Assembly (NCBI GenBank): GCA_903825285.1 | Contig: CAIJZY010000038.1 | Coordinates: 62,001 to 126,000 of the forward strand | Length of the DNA: 64,000 nucleotides | Reading direction: 5' to 3' | Origin: an uncultured Opitutia bacterium | GTDB taxonomy: Bacteria > Verrucomicrobiota > Verrucomicrobiia > Opitutales > Opitutaceae | Shown: piece after piece, positions 1-7,676 of the stretch | How positions within the stretch are numbered: the stretch's first letter is position 1 | Layout: each line of letters opens with the position of its first letter | The notes under the pieces: generated by a model | Told to the model about the DNA's origin: nothing | Databases searched by the model: none | What the model saw: only the letters and a program-made list of their open reading frames with translations | Translations under genes and position numbers: made by a program

Positions 1-796
1 AGCCGCTGTTCGGCCCGGGCAGCAGCGCGTGGAACCGGCGCCCCACCCGCCAGGCCTTGCCGCCGTGGAAACCGGGCAGCACCCAGGCGAAGCCGGTGAG
101 CACGAGAAAACTCCAGCGGGCGACGGGATAGTTGCACACGTCGTCGAGCCGCGCCCCGCACCAGCCGAAGCGCAGGTAGCGGTCGCTCTTGTAGCCGACC
201 ATGCTGTCCATCGTGCTGATGATCTTGTAGAGCACCGCCCCGAGCGGGCCGAACGCCAGCGCGAACACCAGCGGGGAAAGGACGCCGTCCACGAGGTTCT
301 CGCTGAGGCTCTCCACCGCGCCGCGCCCGCAGGCGGCGAAATCCATCTGGTCCGTGTCGCGGCCGACGAGCATCCCGATGCCGCGCCGGGCGGCGCCGAC
401 GTCACCCCGCTCGATCGCGCGCGCGATCCGCTCGCCGTGGGCGATCAGGTCCCGCAGGGCGAAGCACGCCCACAGGATCACGCCCGCCATGACATCCAAA
501 GCCACCGGATGGATTGCGCGGGCCGCGACCAGGAGGGTGAAGCACACCGGCAGCACCGTCGCGGACAGGAGAATGAAGAGCAGGATGCCGCCGCCGTAGC
601 CGTTGAGGCCGAGCTTGAACAAGCCCCGCTCGATCGCGGCCAGCCAGCGGCCCAGCAGGCGGACCGGGTGGAGGGCGAACACCGGGTCGCCCACCAGCGC
701 GTCGAACAGGAGGCCGATCGCCGCCCACAGGACAAAGCGCGGCGCGGCGATGCCGACGAGGTCGGCCCAGGTGGCGGCAATCAGCGAGGTCGGCAC
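1..796 (-). CDS. cbiB: Adenosylcobinamide-phosphate synthase CbiB/CobD (partial, C-terminus off window)
   Basis: Membrane enzyme that joins the aminopropanol (phosphate) arm to adenosylcobyric acid. Translating the minus strand gives about 265 residues containing the family motif GDPVFALHPVRLLG near the N-terminus and, further on, YKIISTMDSMVGYKS followed by ARLDDVCNYPVAR, both hallmarks of CbiB. Several hydrophobic segments fit its membrane location. I chose the GTG at 796 because it begins the frame 19 bases after the stop of the cbiZ gene; no ATG fits better. About 40-50 C-terminal residues lie beyond the left edge. It is the last visible gene of the B12 operon, and with CbiZ it would rebuild the nucleotide loop on salvaged corrinoids. 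Family assignment is firm; the exact start is less so. Confidence 0.85.
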   Translation of the reverse strand, partial: MPTSLIAATWADLVGIAAPRFVLWAAIGLLFDALVGDPVFALHPVRLLGRWLAAIERGLFKLGLNGYGGGILLFILLSATVLPVCFTLLVAARAIHPVALDVMAGVILWACFALRDLIAHGERIARAIERGDVGAARRGIGMLVGRDTDQMDFAACGRGAVESLSENLVDGVLSPLVFALAFGPLGAVLYKIISTMDSMVGYKSDRYLRFGWCGARLDDVCNYPVARWSFLVLTGFAWVLPGFHGGKAWRVGRRFHALLPGPNSG

Positions 797-815
797 GGCG
801 GTGCGGGAAGCCCCG

Positions 816-2006
816 TCAGGCAGTCCACTTCGCCCGCCAGCCGAGGGCGACGGCCCGGTTGGCCGCGGCCATGGTCGCGGTCATCAGGGCCGCCGGCGTC
901 AGCTCGGGGCCGACCGGGAAATGCGGCACGAGCTCGCGGCGGAACGCCAGGAAATCCTCCGGTTTCGCCGCCAGCCCCGCCGCCATCAGGGCGGCCTGGT
1001 TGAGCAGCGCCTCGCCCGCCGAGGCGGGGCCGATCGTCCCGGCGAGCACGCGGTCCAGCACCGCGGCCAGCGCGTAGCCGGCGGCGGCGAGCTGGGGCTC
1101 GTAGAGGACCGGGTTCCAGTTGGCCTGCATGAGCTGGAACTCGCGCTCGGCCAGCAGGCCCTTCTGCGCGGCCTTGAAATTCTCCTCGGTCAGGCCGAAT
1201 CGGCCGAGGGCGTGCACGAGGGAGCGGGTGTAGCTGGGCTCGAGGCCGTTCTGCCAGCGCAGCGCCTCGAGGGTGGCCTCGCGCACCGCGCGGCCGATGA
1301 GCTCGCCGGCCTTGGTGTGCTTGCCGGTCCAGCTCCGGAGCGGGCCGCCGGACTGCGGCGCGGCGATCGCGTACTGGTCGGTGCCGGTGCCCGTGGCGGG
1401 ACGCGGCGAGCGGCGGCTGCCGATGGCGAGCTCGAGCAGGGCGGCGGTCTTGGCCTCGGTCATCGTCACGACCGCGCGCGCGAGCGCGGCGTCGCTGAGC
1501 GGGGAGGACAGCAGCAGCAGCGTGTTGATGGTGCCACCGGTGGTGCCCGGCGCGTGGGTGTCGGCGGCCGGCCCCGTCCGCTCCCAGGCGCCGTCGCGCT
1601 CGTCATACTCGGCGGCGTCGCCGGCGCTGCCCGCGTTGCCCGATACGCCGGCGGTCACGATCGCCGTGACGGCCAGGTCGGCCCAGCGGTGGGTGACGAT
1701 CCCGAGGTACTGCATGGCGGCGGCCGTGCCCGCGACCGCGGTGCGCGCCGGGTCCAAACCGAGCTCCGCGCAGACATGGCGGTGATAGCCGTCCTGGCCC
1801 ATCCCCACGATCAGCTCAAACCGCTCCTGGTGCTTCACCGGCTCGCAGCTCTGGTGGTTGACCAGGTGGGTGAGGTCGAGGCGCTGGCCACCGTTGACGT
1901 GACAGGTGCTGAGCACCTTCGCGGGGGCGCGCAACTCCGCGATCACGTGGCGGCCCCGGCGGCGCACCTCGACGAAGGGGGAGGAATAAACCGGGAGGTC
2001 GTTCAT
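816..2006 (-). CDS. cbiZ: Adenosylcobinamide amidohydrolase CbiZ
   Basis: CbiZ cleaves the aminopropanol side chain of adenosylcobinamide to give adenosylcobyric acid, so imported cobinamides or foreign cobamides can be rebuilt with the cell's own lower ligand. The 396-residue protein has the family signatures STCHVNGG near residue 50, VTAGVSGNAGSAGD near residue 115, GTINTLLLL near residue 160, GTGTDQYAIA, and a GKHTKAGELIG segment near residue 230. Roughly 120 residues after the recognisable core (from about residue 270) have no function I know. It sits 2 bases downstream of the adenosyltransferase gene and 19 bases upstream of cbiB, so it is an internal operon gene. Gene order supports a corrinoid-remodelling role. 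Confidence 0.87.
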   Translation of the reverse strand: MNDLPVYSSPFVEVRRRGRHVIAELRAPAKVLSTCHVNGGQRLDLTHLVNHQSCEPVKHQERFELIVGMGQDGYHRHVCAELGLDPARTAVAGTAAAMQYLGIVTHRWADLAVTAIVTAGVSGNAGSAGDAAEYDERDGAWERTGPAADTHAPGTTGGTINTLLLLSSPLSDAALARAVVTMTEAKTAALLELAIGSRRSPRPATGTGTDQYAIAAPQSGGPLRSWTGKHTKAGELIGRAVREATLEALRWQNGLEPSYTRSLVHALGRFGLTEENFKAAQKGLLAEREFQLMQANWNPVLYEPQLAAAGYALAAVLDRVLAGTIGPASAGEALLNQAALMAAGLAAKPEDFLAFRRELVPHFPVGPELTPAALMTATMAAANRAVALGWRAKWTA

Positions 2007-2008
2007 GG

Positions 2009-2617
2009 CTAAAATTCGATGCCCGCCTGCGCCTTCACGCCCGCGTCGAAGGGGTGCTTGAGCACGCGCATCTCGGTCGCGAGGTCGGCCGCCGCGATCA
2101 GCCCGGCCGGCGCGCCGCGGCCGGTGATCACCAGGTGCTTGCCCGGAGCGTGGCCGCGCCAGGCGGCGAGGACCTCGGCGAGCGGGAGATAATCGTAGGC
2201 CAGCGCGATGTTGAGCTCATCCAGCAGGACCAGGCGGATGGCGGGATCGCGCAGGTAGCCGGCGGCGAGGGCGAGCCCCTCGCGGCAGCGCGCGATGTCG
2301 GCCGCGCGGTTCTGCGTGTCCCAGGTGAAACCGTCGCCGACCTGGTGCCACTGCAGGAGCGGGCCGCGCAGGGTGCGCTCGATCGCGGCGTCGCCGGCCT
2401 TGATGAACTGGATGACGGCGCAGCGCCCGCCATGCCCGAGCATGCGCGCGACCAGGCCGAATGCCGCGGTGCTCTTCCCCTTGCCGTCGCCCGTGTGCAC
2501 GATCAGCAGGTCGCGCTGCTCCCGCGCGGCGGCGATCTTGGCGTGCATTTCCGCCTGCAGGACCTTCATGCGCTCGCGATGCTCCGCCTCGAGGGGTTCG
2601 TCGGGTGAGGGGTTCAT
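2009..2617 (-). CDS. cobO: Cob(I)alamin adenosyltransferase (CobA/CobO/BtuR type)
   Basis: Transfers the adenosyl group of ATP to cob(I)alamin or cobinamide, making the coenzyme form that CbiZ and CbiB need. The 202-residue product has the P-loop variant HTGDGKGKSTAAFG at about residues 39-52, a Walker-B-like VLLDELN near residue 140, and the late VITGRGAP motif, all typical of the BtuR/CobO family. Length is normal. The ATG at 2617 overlaps the stop of the upstream ABC ATPase gene (ATGA), indicating translational coupling; longer in-frame starts would run inside that gene and are unlikely. Confidence 0.92.
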   Translation of the reverse strand: MNPSPDEPLEAEHRERMKVLQAEMHAKIAAAREQRDLLIVHTGDGKGKSTAAFGLVARMLGHGGRCAVIQFIKAGDAAIERTLRGPLLQWHQVGDGFTWDTQNRAADIARCREGLALAAGYLRDPAIRLVLLDELNIALAYDYLPLAEVLAAWRGHAPGKHLVITGRGAPAGLIAAADLATEMRVLKHPFDAGVKAQAGIEF

Positions 2618-3327
2618 GGCAAGTCGAGCGTCAGACCCGGGACAGTGTGCGCCCGCACGGCAAACACGTCGAGCAGCAGTTCCGGCGTGAGGATGTCCGC
2701 GGGGGTTCCGAACGCGCGCAACGCCCGCTCCCGCAGCACCACCACGTGGTCGAGACCATGGGCCACGCGGAGGTCGTGCAGCGAGAACAGCACCGTCGCG
2801 CCCGCCGCCGCGAGCGTGCGCGCCAGGCGCAGCACCTCCAGGCCGTGGCGCGGGTCGAGCGCCGCCAGCGGCTCGTCCCACAGCTGCAGGGGCGCCTCCG
2901 TGACCAGGGCCCGCGCCAGCAGGACGCGCGCGCGCTCGCCGTCGGACAGGTGATTCACCGAGCGGTCAGCCAGCGCCGTGAGGTCGAGCCGGGCCAGCGC
3001 CTCATCCACGCCCTTCTCGTCGTCACCGTGGGCGTAGCGCCCCTGCGAGACGACCGACCGGACGGAAAAGCCGAATTCAAAGTGCGCGCCGTGGGGCACC
3101 CAGGCCGCGTACCGGGCGCGCTCAATAAAGGGGATCTTCGCGAGGTCGCGACCCTGCCACACGACCTGGCCGGAGGCCGGGAGGATGCCCGCGGCCACCT
3201 GGAGGAGCGTGGACTTGCCGGCGCCGTTGGGCCCGACCAGCCCGATCAGGCTGCCGCGCGGGAGCCCGAGGCTCACCGGCAGCAGGCGGCCGGTCACGGC
3301 GGCGGCGCGGATGTCGAGGGCGTTCAT
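2614..3327 (-). CDS. btuD: ABC transporter ATP-binding protein, corrinoid import (BtuD-like)
   Basis: Cytoplasmic ATPase of the corrinoid importer. The 237-residue protein shows Walker A GPNGAGKSTLLQ (about residues 32-43), an ABC signature written LSDGERARVLLARAL rather than the usual LSGGE, Walker B LQLWDEPLAALD, and the H-loop histidine in LFSLHDLRVAH. It belongs to the FecE/BtuD family of iron-siderophore, haem and B12 importers. Substrate is assigned from the operon (riboswitch, BtuB-like receptor, cobalamin enzymes), not from the ATPase itself. It overlaps both neighbours by 4 bases, btuC upstream and cobO downstream. Confidence 0.85.
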   Translation of the reverse strand: MNALDIRAAAVTGRLLPVSLGLPRGSLIGLVGPNGAGKSTLLQVAAGILPASGQVVWQGRDLAKIPFIERARYAAWVPHGAHFEFGFSVRSVVSQGRYAHGDDEKGVDEALARLDLTALADRSVNHLSDGERARVLLARALVTEAPLQLWDEPLAALDPRHGLEVLRLARTLAAAGATVLFSLHDLRVAHGLDHVVVLRERALRAFGTPADILTPELLLDVFAVRAHTVPGLTLDLP

Positions 3328-4304
3328 GGCAGTTTCCTCAGCAGCCAGAGGAAGAAGGGTCCGCCGACCAGGGACGTGACGATTCCGAGCCGGAGGCCGC
3401 CGGCGGCGCGGCCGACCAGGTCGCAGCCCAGCACAAAGGCCGCGCCCCCGACCAGCGTGAGCGGGACCAGCCGCCGGTGCTCCGGGCCGACGAGCAGGCG
3501 GAGGATGTGCGGCACGATCAGCCCGACGAAGCCCACGGCCCCGGCGACGGCCGTGGCGAGGGCGGTCAGCACGGTGGACAGCACGAGCAGGTGGCGCCGC
3601 AGCCGGCGGGTGTCGACCCCGAGGCTCTGCGCCTCGGGCACGCCCAGGCTCAGCAAGTCCATCTGCCGGCCCAGCGGCCAGAGCACGGCGGCGGCGACGA
3701 TGATCGGCAGCGCGATCTGCACGTGCTCCCACGTCCGGTCCTCCACCCCGCCCATGAGCCAGAAGAGAATCTGCGTGTTGCGCTCGTAGAGCCCGGTGTA
3801 CTGCGTGAGCACGTAGCTGGTCACGGCCCCGAGCAGGGCGTTCAGCGCGACGCCCGCCAGCAGCAGCCGCTCGGTGCTGGCGCCGCGCCGGGCGAGCACG
3901 ATCACCGCCGCGCTGGCCGCGAGCGCGCCCACGATGGCGCCCAGCGGCAGGAACCACAGCGAGGCCGACGCCCAGCCGGCGGCGATGGTGACCACCGCGC
4001 CGGCGGCCCCGCCGCCGCTGACACCGAGGAGGCCGGGGTTCGCCAGGTTGTTCCGGAAGAAGGCCTGCATCACGAGTCCGGCCGACGAGAGCGCGGCGCC
4101 CACCAGCATGCCGACGATGAGCCGCGGCATGCGGATCTGCCAGATGATGGTCGACGCGAGCGAGTCCTCCCCGCACAACCCGGCCCAGGTCCGGGCCGGC
4201 GACAGGGTCATGTCGCCGGACATCAAGGCCGCCACCGCCAGCACGGCAAGCAGGACCAGCAGGACGGGCAGCGCCCAGCGGACCAATCGGGCGGGCAGGA
4301 TCAC
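3324..4304 (-). CDS. btuC: ABC transporter permease, FecCD family (BtuC-like)
   Basis: Inner-membrane channel of the corrinoid importer. The 326 residues are almost entirely hydrophobic helices, as in the ten-helix FecCD/BtuC family. Family motifs include RMPRLIVGMLVGAALSSAG near residue 60, NPGLLGVSGGGAAG near residue 88, LLAGVALNALLGA, and the loop GFVGLIVPHILRLLVG near residue 265, which contacts the ATPase. The start is a GTG that overlaps the stop of the substrate-binding protein gene; the 3' end overlaps btuD. These overlaps suggest stoichiometric co-translation of the three transporter parts. Confidence 0.88.
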   Translation of the reverse strand: MILPARLVRWALPVLLVLLAVLAVAALMSGDMTLSPARTWAGLCGEDSLASTIIWQIRMPRLIVGMLVGAALSSAGLVMQAFFRNNLANPGLLGVSGGGAAGAVVTIAAGWASASLWFLPLGAIVGALAASAAVIVLARRGASTERLLLAGVALNALLGAVTSYVLTQYTGLYERNTQILFWLMGGVEDRTWEHVQIALPIIVAAAVLWPLGRQMDLLSLGVPEAQSLGVDTRRLRRHLLVLSTVLTALATAVAGAVGFVGLIVPHILRLLVGPEHRRLVPLTLVGGAAFVLGCDLVGRAAGGLRLGIVTSLVGGPFFLWLLRKLP

Positions 4305-5149
4305 TTGAACACCTCCGGGTGCAGGGCCCGCGCCACGATCTCGTAGCCGCGCACGCGATGGTGCGACACGCAGCTGATCAGGTACGGCGGCAGCACGGCC
4401 ACGCGGCCGGCGCGCACGACTTCCATGAACTGGTAGGGTGGCATCGCCCGGAACGGGGCCAGGGCCGACTTCGCGTCGGCGCCGGCCACGACGACGAAGT
4501 CCAGCTGCCAGGTGAGCATCTGCTCGGAGGGCTGCGGCGCGTGGCCCACCAGGTGAGCGCGGGTCGCAGCCAGGTTTTCGGCGCCCACGTGGTCACAGAG
4601 ATCCTGAAAGGTCGTCTCGGTGCCGGGAATCAGTCCGTAGGTCGACGGCGCAATCACGCGCGCCGGAGTCGCGCCCTTCAGGCGGGCCTGGAGCGCGCGC
4701 ACCCGCGCCGCGCAGCTCGCGATCAGCGCCTCTCCGCGCTGGTCCGCGCCGAGCACGCGGGCGACCCGGCGGATGTTGGCGTAGGTGTCCTCGAGGGTCA
4801 GGTAGTGGTCGAAAATCTCCACGTGCATGCCCGCCCGCCGCAGCTGCGTCACCAGCTCGGGCCGGCTGTAGTCCGCGCAGAGGACCACGGTGGGATTGTA
4901 TTTCAGGATGGATTCCGCGTCGCCGTTGGCCGGGAGGATCGGATATTTCCGGGCCTCGTCGGGCACCGCGGAAAAATCCGGATCACCCGCCAGCGGACTC
5001 AGGGCCGCGATCTGCGCCGGGGCGGCCAGCGCGACCAGGAGCTCGTCGGTGCCCACCGTCTGGGACACGACCCGCACCGGGGCCGGGCCCGCGCGCAGGG
5101 CCGCGCCGGCCAGGAACAGCCCGAGGGTGAGGCACGCGAGGGTTTTCAT
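4301..5149 (-). CDS. btuF: Corrinoid ABC transporter substrate-binding protein (BtuF-like)
   Basis: Periplasmic protein that hands corrinoid to the permease. The product (282 residues from the chosen start) begins with a signal peptide (MKTLACLTLGLFLAGAALRAG) and then has the PeriBP_2/BtuF fold signature: RVVSQTVGTDELLVAL, LSPLAGDPDFSAV, ESILKYNPTVVLCADYS, and a long central helix followed by a second lobe. I chose the ATG at 5149 because it places the signal peptide at the N-terminus; an in-frame ATG at 5194 would add 15 residues and begins 9 bases after the receptor gene, so it cannot be excluded. Binding specificity is inferred from context. Confidence 0.83.
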   Translation of the reverse strand: MKTLACLTLGLFLAGAALRAGPAPVRVVSQTVGTDELLVALAAPAQIAALSPLAGDPDFSAVPDEARKYPILPANGDAESILKYNPTVVLCADYSRPELVTQLRRAGMHVEIFDHYLTLEDTYANIRRVARVLGADQRGEALIASCAARVRALQARLKGATPARVIAPSTYGLIPGTETTFQDLCDHVGAENLAATRAHLVGHAPQPSEQMLTWQLDFVVVAGADAKSALAPFRAMPPYQFMEVVRAGRVAVLPPYLISCVSHHRVRGYEIVARALHPEVFK

Positions 5150-5202
5150 GGTCCGGCGGACGACGGCGGGGGATGCGACGCGAAGATAAGGCATGGCGCG
5201 AA

Positions 5203-7041
5203 CTAGAACTTCCACTCGAGGCCGCCGTAGACGCCGCGCGGCAGGGCCGGATAGCCCTCCGTTTCCTGATAGGCGCGGTTGAGCAGGTTCTCCACGCGGA
5301 CCTTCACGAGGAGATTCGGCCCGAGCACGTAGCTCGCATGCACGCGGACCGTCGTGTAGCCGGGCAGCGGCGTCAGCGTGTAGACGCCGTCCACGCGATC
5401 CACGACCGTATGGAATCCCGCGCCGACCACCCACGCCGGCGTGGGCCGCGCCTCCAGGTTGGCGTCGAGGGTGTGCCGCGGGCGGCGGACCAGGCGCTGG
5501 TGGCTGTCGTTGTCCAACGCATCAAGGTAGGTGTAGGCCGCGCGCACCGTCACGAGCGGCGAGAGCTTGCCGCTCAGGCTGAACTCGCCGCCGCGCGTCG
5601 TGGCATGGCCGACGTTGATCTCCTCGCCCGCGAACGTGACGTAGTCCACGATCTGGTACTCGAGCAGGTCGTTGAACCGGTTTTCAAAATAGGTCAGCCC
5701 GACCGTCATGGCCCCGCCGAGCAGACTCTGGTCAAGGCCCGCATCCCAACCGCGGGATTTTTCCGGGCGCAGCGACGGATTCGGGAGCATGTAGGGCGGC
5801 GCGCCGTAACGGTCCGCCGGCGTGGGGGCGTTGAAGCCCGTGCCATAGGTGGCGCGCAGCTTCGTGTCGCCGCCGTTCAGCAGGTAGGCCGCGCCCGCGC
5901 GGCCGGTGGTGGCCTTGCCCTCCGCGTCGAAATCGTCGTGGCGCAGGCCGGCGGTCACCTCGACCTGCGGCGCCGGGTGCAGGGTGGCCGAGACATATTC
6001 GGCGAGCGACCGGTCGGAGGTCATGCCGCCGGACTGGTAGTAGGACCGCTCGGCATTCACGCCGGCCACGAGCTCCACGCCCTGGGCCGCCTTCCACGTG
6101 TTCTGCCAGTCGGCGATCTGCCGCGTGTTGCGCGCATAATAGCCGTAGGGGTCGCCCTTGTCCCAATTGTACTCGTCCTGGTACCAGGCGGCGGTCAGCC
6201 GGGAGGTGAAGTTCTCGCCCGTGGTCGCCTCGCCGTAGACGGTCACGAGGTCCGTGAGACTCTGCACGTCGCCCGGATAGGGGCTGAGCGTGGAGCCCGG
6301 CTCCTCGTAGTGGCCGACCTGCCCGCGCATCGTGGCGCCGACGAGCAGGCCGGGGGCGGCCTTGGTCTCCACGCGCGCGGAGTAGTTGGAGTTCTTGTAG
6401 CGGTTGTAGTCCCGGTCATTGTCCGTCTGCGTGTGACCCAGCGAGAGGCTGTATCCGGTGTCCGTTCCTCCGCCCTGCGAGGTGACGCCGGCGCCGAAGC
6501 TGCCGAACGAGCCGGCCGTGGCGGAGAGTGTGTCGGACACCGCCCCGCAGCCGCGGGTGGTCTCGAGCAGGATCACGCCGCCCATGGCCGAGCTGCCGTA
6601 GAGCGTGCTCTGCGGCCCGCGCAGCACCTCGACCCGGTCGAGGCCCGCGAGATCGGCCCCGCCGAGGAAATTGCCGTAGGAGGCGTTGCTGGTGTTGAGG
6701 CGCACGCCGTCCACGATGAAGAGCGTCTGGTTGGAATTGGCGCCGCGCATGAAGACGGCGCTCGTGCTGCCGGTGGCGCCGGAGTTCACCACGGTCACGC
6801 CAGGGGACTCCGCCAGCGCGGTGCGGAGATCCGTCACTTGCGCGGCGTGCAGGTCGTCCAGCGGCAGCGACGTCACCGCGCTGGGCAGCAGCTTCGGGTC
6901 CTGCGGGGAGCGCGAGGCGGAGACGATGTAGGTGTCCAGCTTGACGGCTGGCGCCTGGCCGCGCACGGCAGCCAGGGTCGCCACGAGGGCGAACATGAGC
7001 AAAGACTGGCCCGCGAGGCGGGACAGCAGGGAATGATTCAT
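5203..7041 (-). CDS. btuB: TonB-dependent outer membrane receptor for corrinoids (BtuB-like)
   Basis: Outer-membrane beta-barrel that takes up corrinoids with TonB energy. The 612-residue protein has a signal peptide (about residues 1-29), a TonB-box-like DTYIVSASR stretch, and a plug domain with LRTALAESPGVTVVNSG, MRGANSNQTLFIVDGVRLN and VEVLRGPQSTLYGSSAMGG. The barrel ends in the aromatic terminal strand YGGLEWKF, the usual insertion signal. The length equals that of E. coli BtuB. It is the first gene after a cobalamin riboswitch, which makes corrinoid the substrate with good confidence. A short hairpin sits directly before its start codon. Confidence 0.9.
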   Translation of the reverse strand: MNHSLLSRLAGQSLLMFALVATLAAVRGQAPAVKLDTYIVSASRSPQDPKLLPSAVTSLPLDDLHAAQVTDLRTALAESPGVTVVNSGATGSTSAVFMRGANSNQTLFIVDGVRLNTSNASYGNFLGGADLAGLDRVEVLRGPQSTLYGSSAMGGVILLETTRGCGAVSDTLSATAGSFGSFGAGVTSQGGGTDTGYSLSLGHTQTDNDRDYNRYKNSNYSARVETKAAPGLLVGATMRGQVGHYEEPGSTLSPYPGDVQSLTDLVTVYGEATTGENFTSRLTAAWYQDEYNWDKGDPYGYYARNTRQIADWQNTWKAAQGVELVAGVNAERSYYQSGGMTSDRSLAEYVSATLHPAPQVEVTAGLRHDDFDAEGKATTGRAGAAYLLNGGDTKLRATYGTGFNAPTPADRYGAPPYMLPNPSLRPEKSRGWDAGLDQSLLGGAMTVGLTYFENRFNDLLEYQIVDYVTFAGEEINVGHATTRGGEFSLSGKLSPLVTVRAAYTYLDALDNDSHQRLVRRPRHTLDANLEARPTPAWVVGAGFHTVVDRVDGVYTLTPLPGYTTVRVHASYVLGPNLLVKVRVENLLNRAYQETEGYPALPRGVYGGLEWKF

Positions 7042-7044
7042 GGG

Positions 7045-7079
7045 AGGTCTGTCCTGTCAGTTAAGGTAAGAACAGACCT
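7045..7079 (-). promoter_or_regulatory. Hairpin next to the btuB start codon
   Basis: On the mRNA strand, 8 bases (AGGTCTGT) pair perfectly with ACAGACCT 19 bases later, ending 3 bases before the btuB ATG. The only purine-rich ribosome-binding candidate (ACAGGAC) lies in or beside this hairpin. It is well placed to be the translation-controlling part of the upstream riboswitch, but this is inferred from position only. Confidence 0.5.
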
Positions 7080-7217
7080 GCATCGCCGGACGGCTGCGGA
7101 GCCATGTTCTCACGCTTCATTTTGCGATGAAGTTTTCGCGATCGGCGCACGCAAAGACCGCCAAACGCGTGAGTATCCGGGGACGGATGTTCGGACTTCG
7201 CATTTCCCGTCGCCGGC

Positions 7218-7411
7218 GGCCTCGTGAGAAGCCCCCGACAACTGCCTCGCCACCGCCTTCACCGGTCCTGCGACCGATTGGCTCTCCCGCGCGTGACCGC
7301 GCGGTGGTGGTTTGTGATGCGTAACCGCAGCGCAACTGTGGCCGATTCTAACGGCCTTTCCCGTTGCCCCTGATGGTTGGAAAGAACGGCGAACAACCCA
7401 GACACGAGGCC
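7218..7411 (-). promoter_or_regulatory. Cobalamin riboswitch (aptamer)
   Basis: The leader of the B12 operon, read on the minus strand, has the layout of a class I cobalamin aptamer. A 9-bp closing helix pairs GGCCTCGTG (complement of 7403-7411) with CACGAGGCC (complement of 7218-7226), enclosing 194 nucleotides, the usual size. Inside are a GGTTG/CAACC helix, the conserved GGGAAAGG, the core AGAATCGGCC then CAGTTGCGCTGCGGTTAC (compare the common GAATCCGGCNCGGTCGCGCCACTGT), a perfect 7-bp hairpin at 7287-7304, and a B12-box-like AGCCAATCGGTCGCAGG. The position before a BtuB-like receptor fits. It should shut the operon down when cobalamin is plentiful. Confidence 0.85.
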
Positions 7412-7676
7412 AAACTTTCCCGTTCAGCAAACTCTATCATCGCGCATATTTTGGCCAAAACTTGCGCTCGTCGCGCGCCCTCGGCCCGGAGGCTTATTTT
7501 ACCACGAAGAGCGCGAAGGACACGAAGCCCAGGCGTCTGGCTTCGCGGCCTTGGCGGTAGCAATCTCCCGACCAGTTAAGGTCCCCTGCCAAGAACGCGG
7601 AAAAATGTGGTGCCAACAAGGCTTGGGCTTCGTGCCCTTCGTGCTCTTCGTGGTAAGAACCAAAATCCGCCCTGCC
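7412..7676. other. Intergenic stretch between riboswitch and the one-carbon block
   Basis: No credible gene. The part next to the aptamer (7412-7490) should carry the operon promoter; it is less GC-rich than its surroundings, but I cannot fix -35/-10 boxes. The rest is taken up by the inverted repeat described separately at 7498-7657. Confidence 0.5.
7498..7657. repeat. 34-bp inverted repeat, ACCACGAAG family
   Basis: Two arms, 7498-7531 and 7624-7657, are inverted copies that match at 31 of 34 positions by eye and are separated by 92 bases. The arms are built from repeated CGAAG units (ACCACGAAGAGC...CACGAAGCCC). A related pair occurs at 27008-27086 and a single arm at 53221-53256. The structure resembles a small non-autonomous palindromic element lying just after the stop of a gene. 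Confidence 0.75.

Noticed and set aside
5173-7227. 684-codon plus-strand frame opposite the btuB-like gene
   Set aside because: Arg/Ala/His-rich antisense translation; the minus strand carries a complete TonB-dependent receptor.
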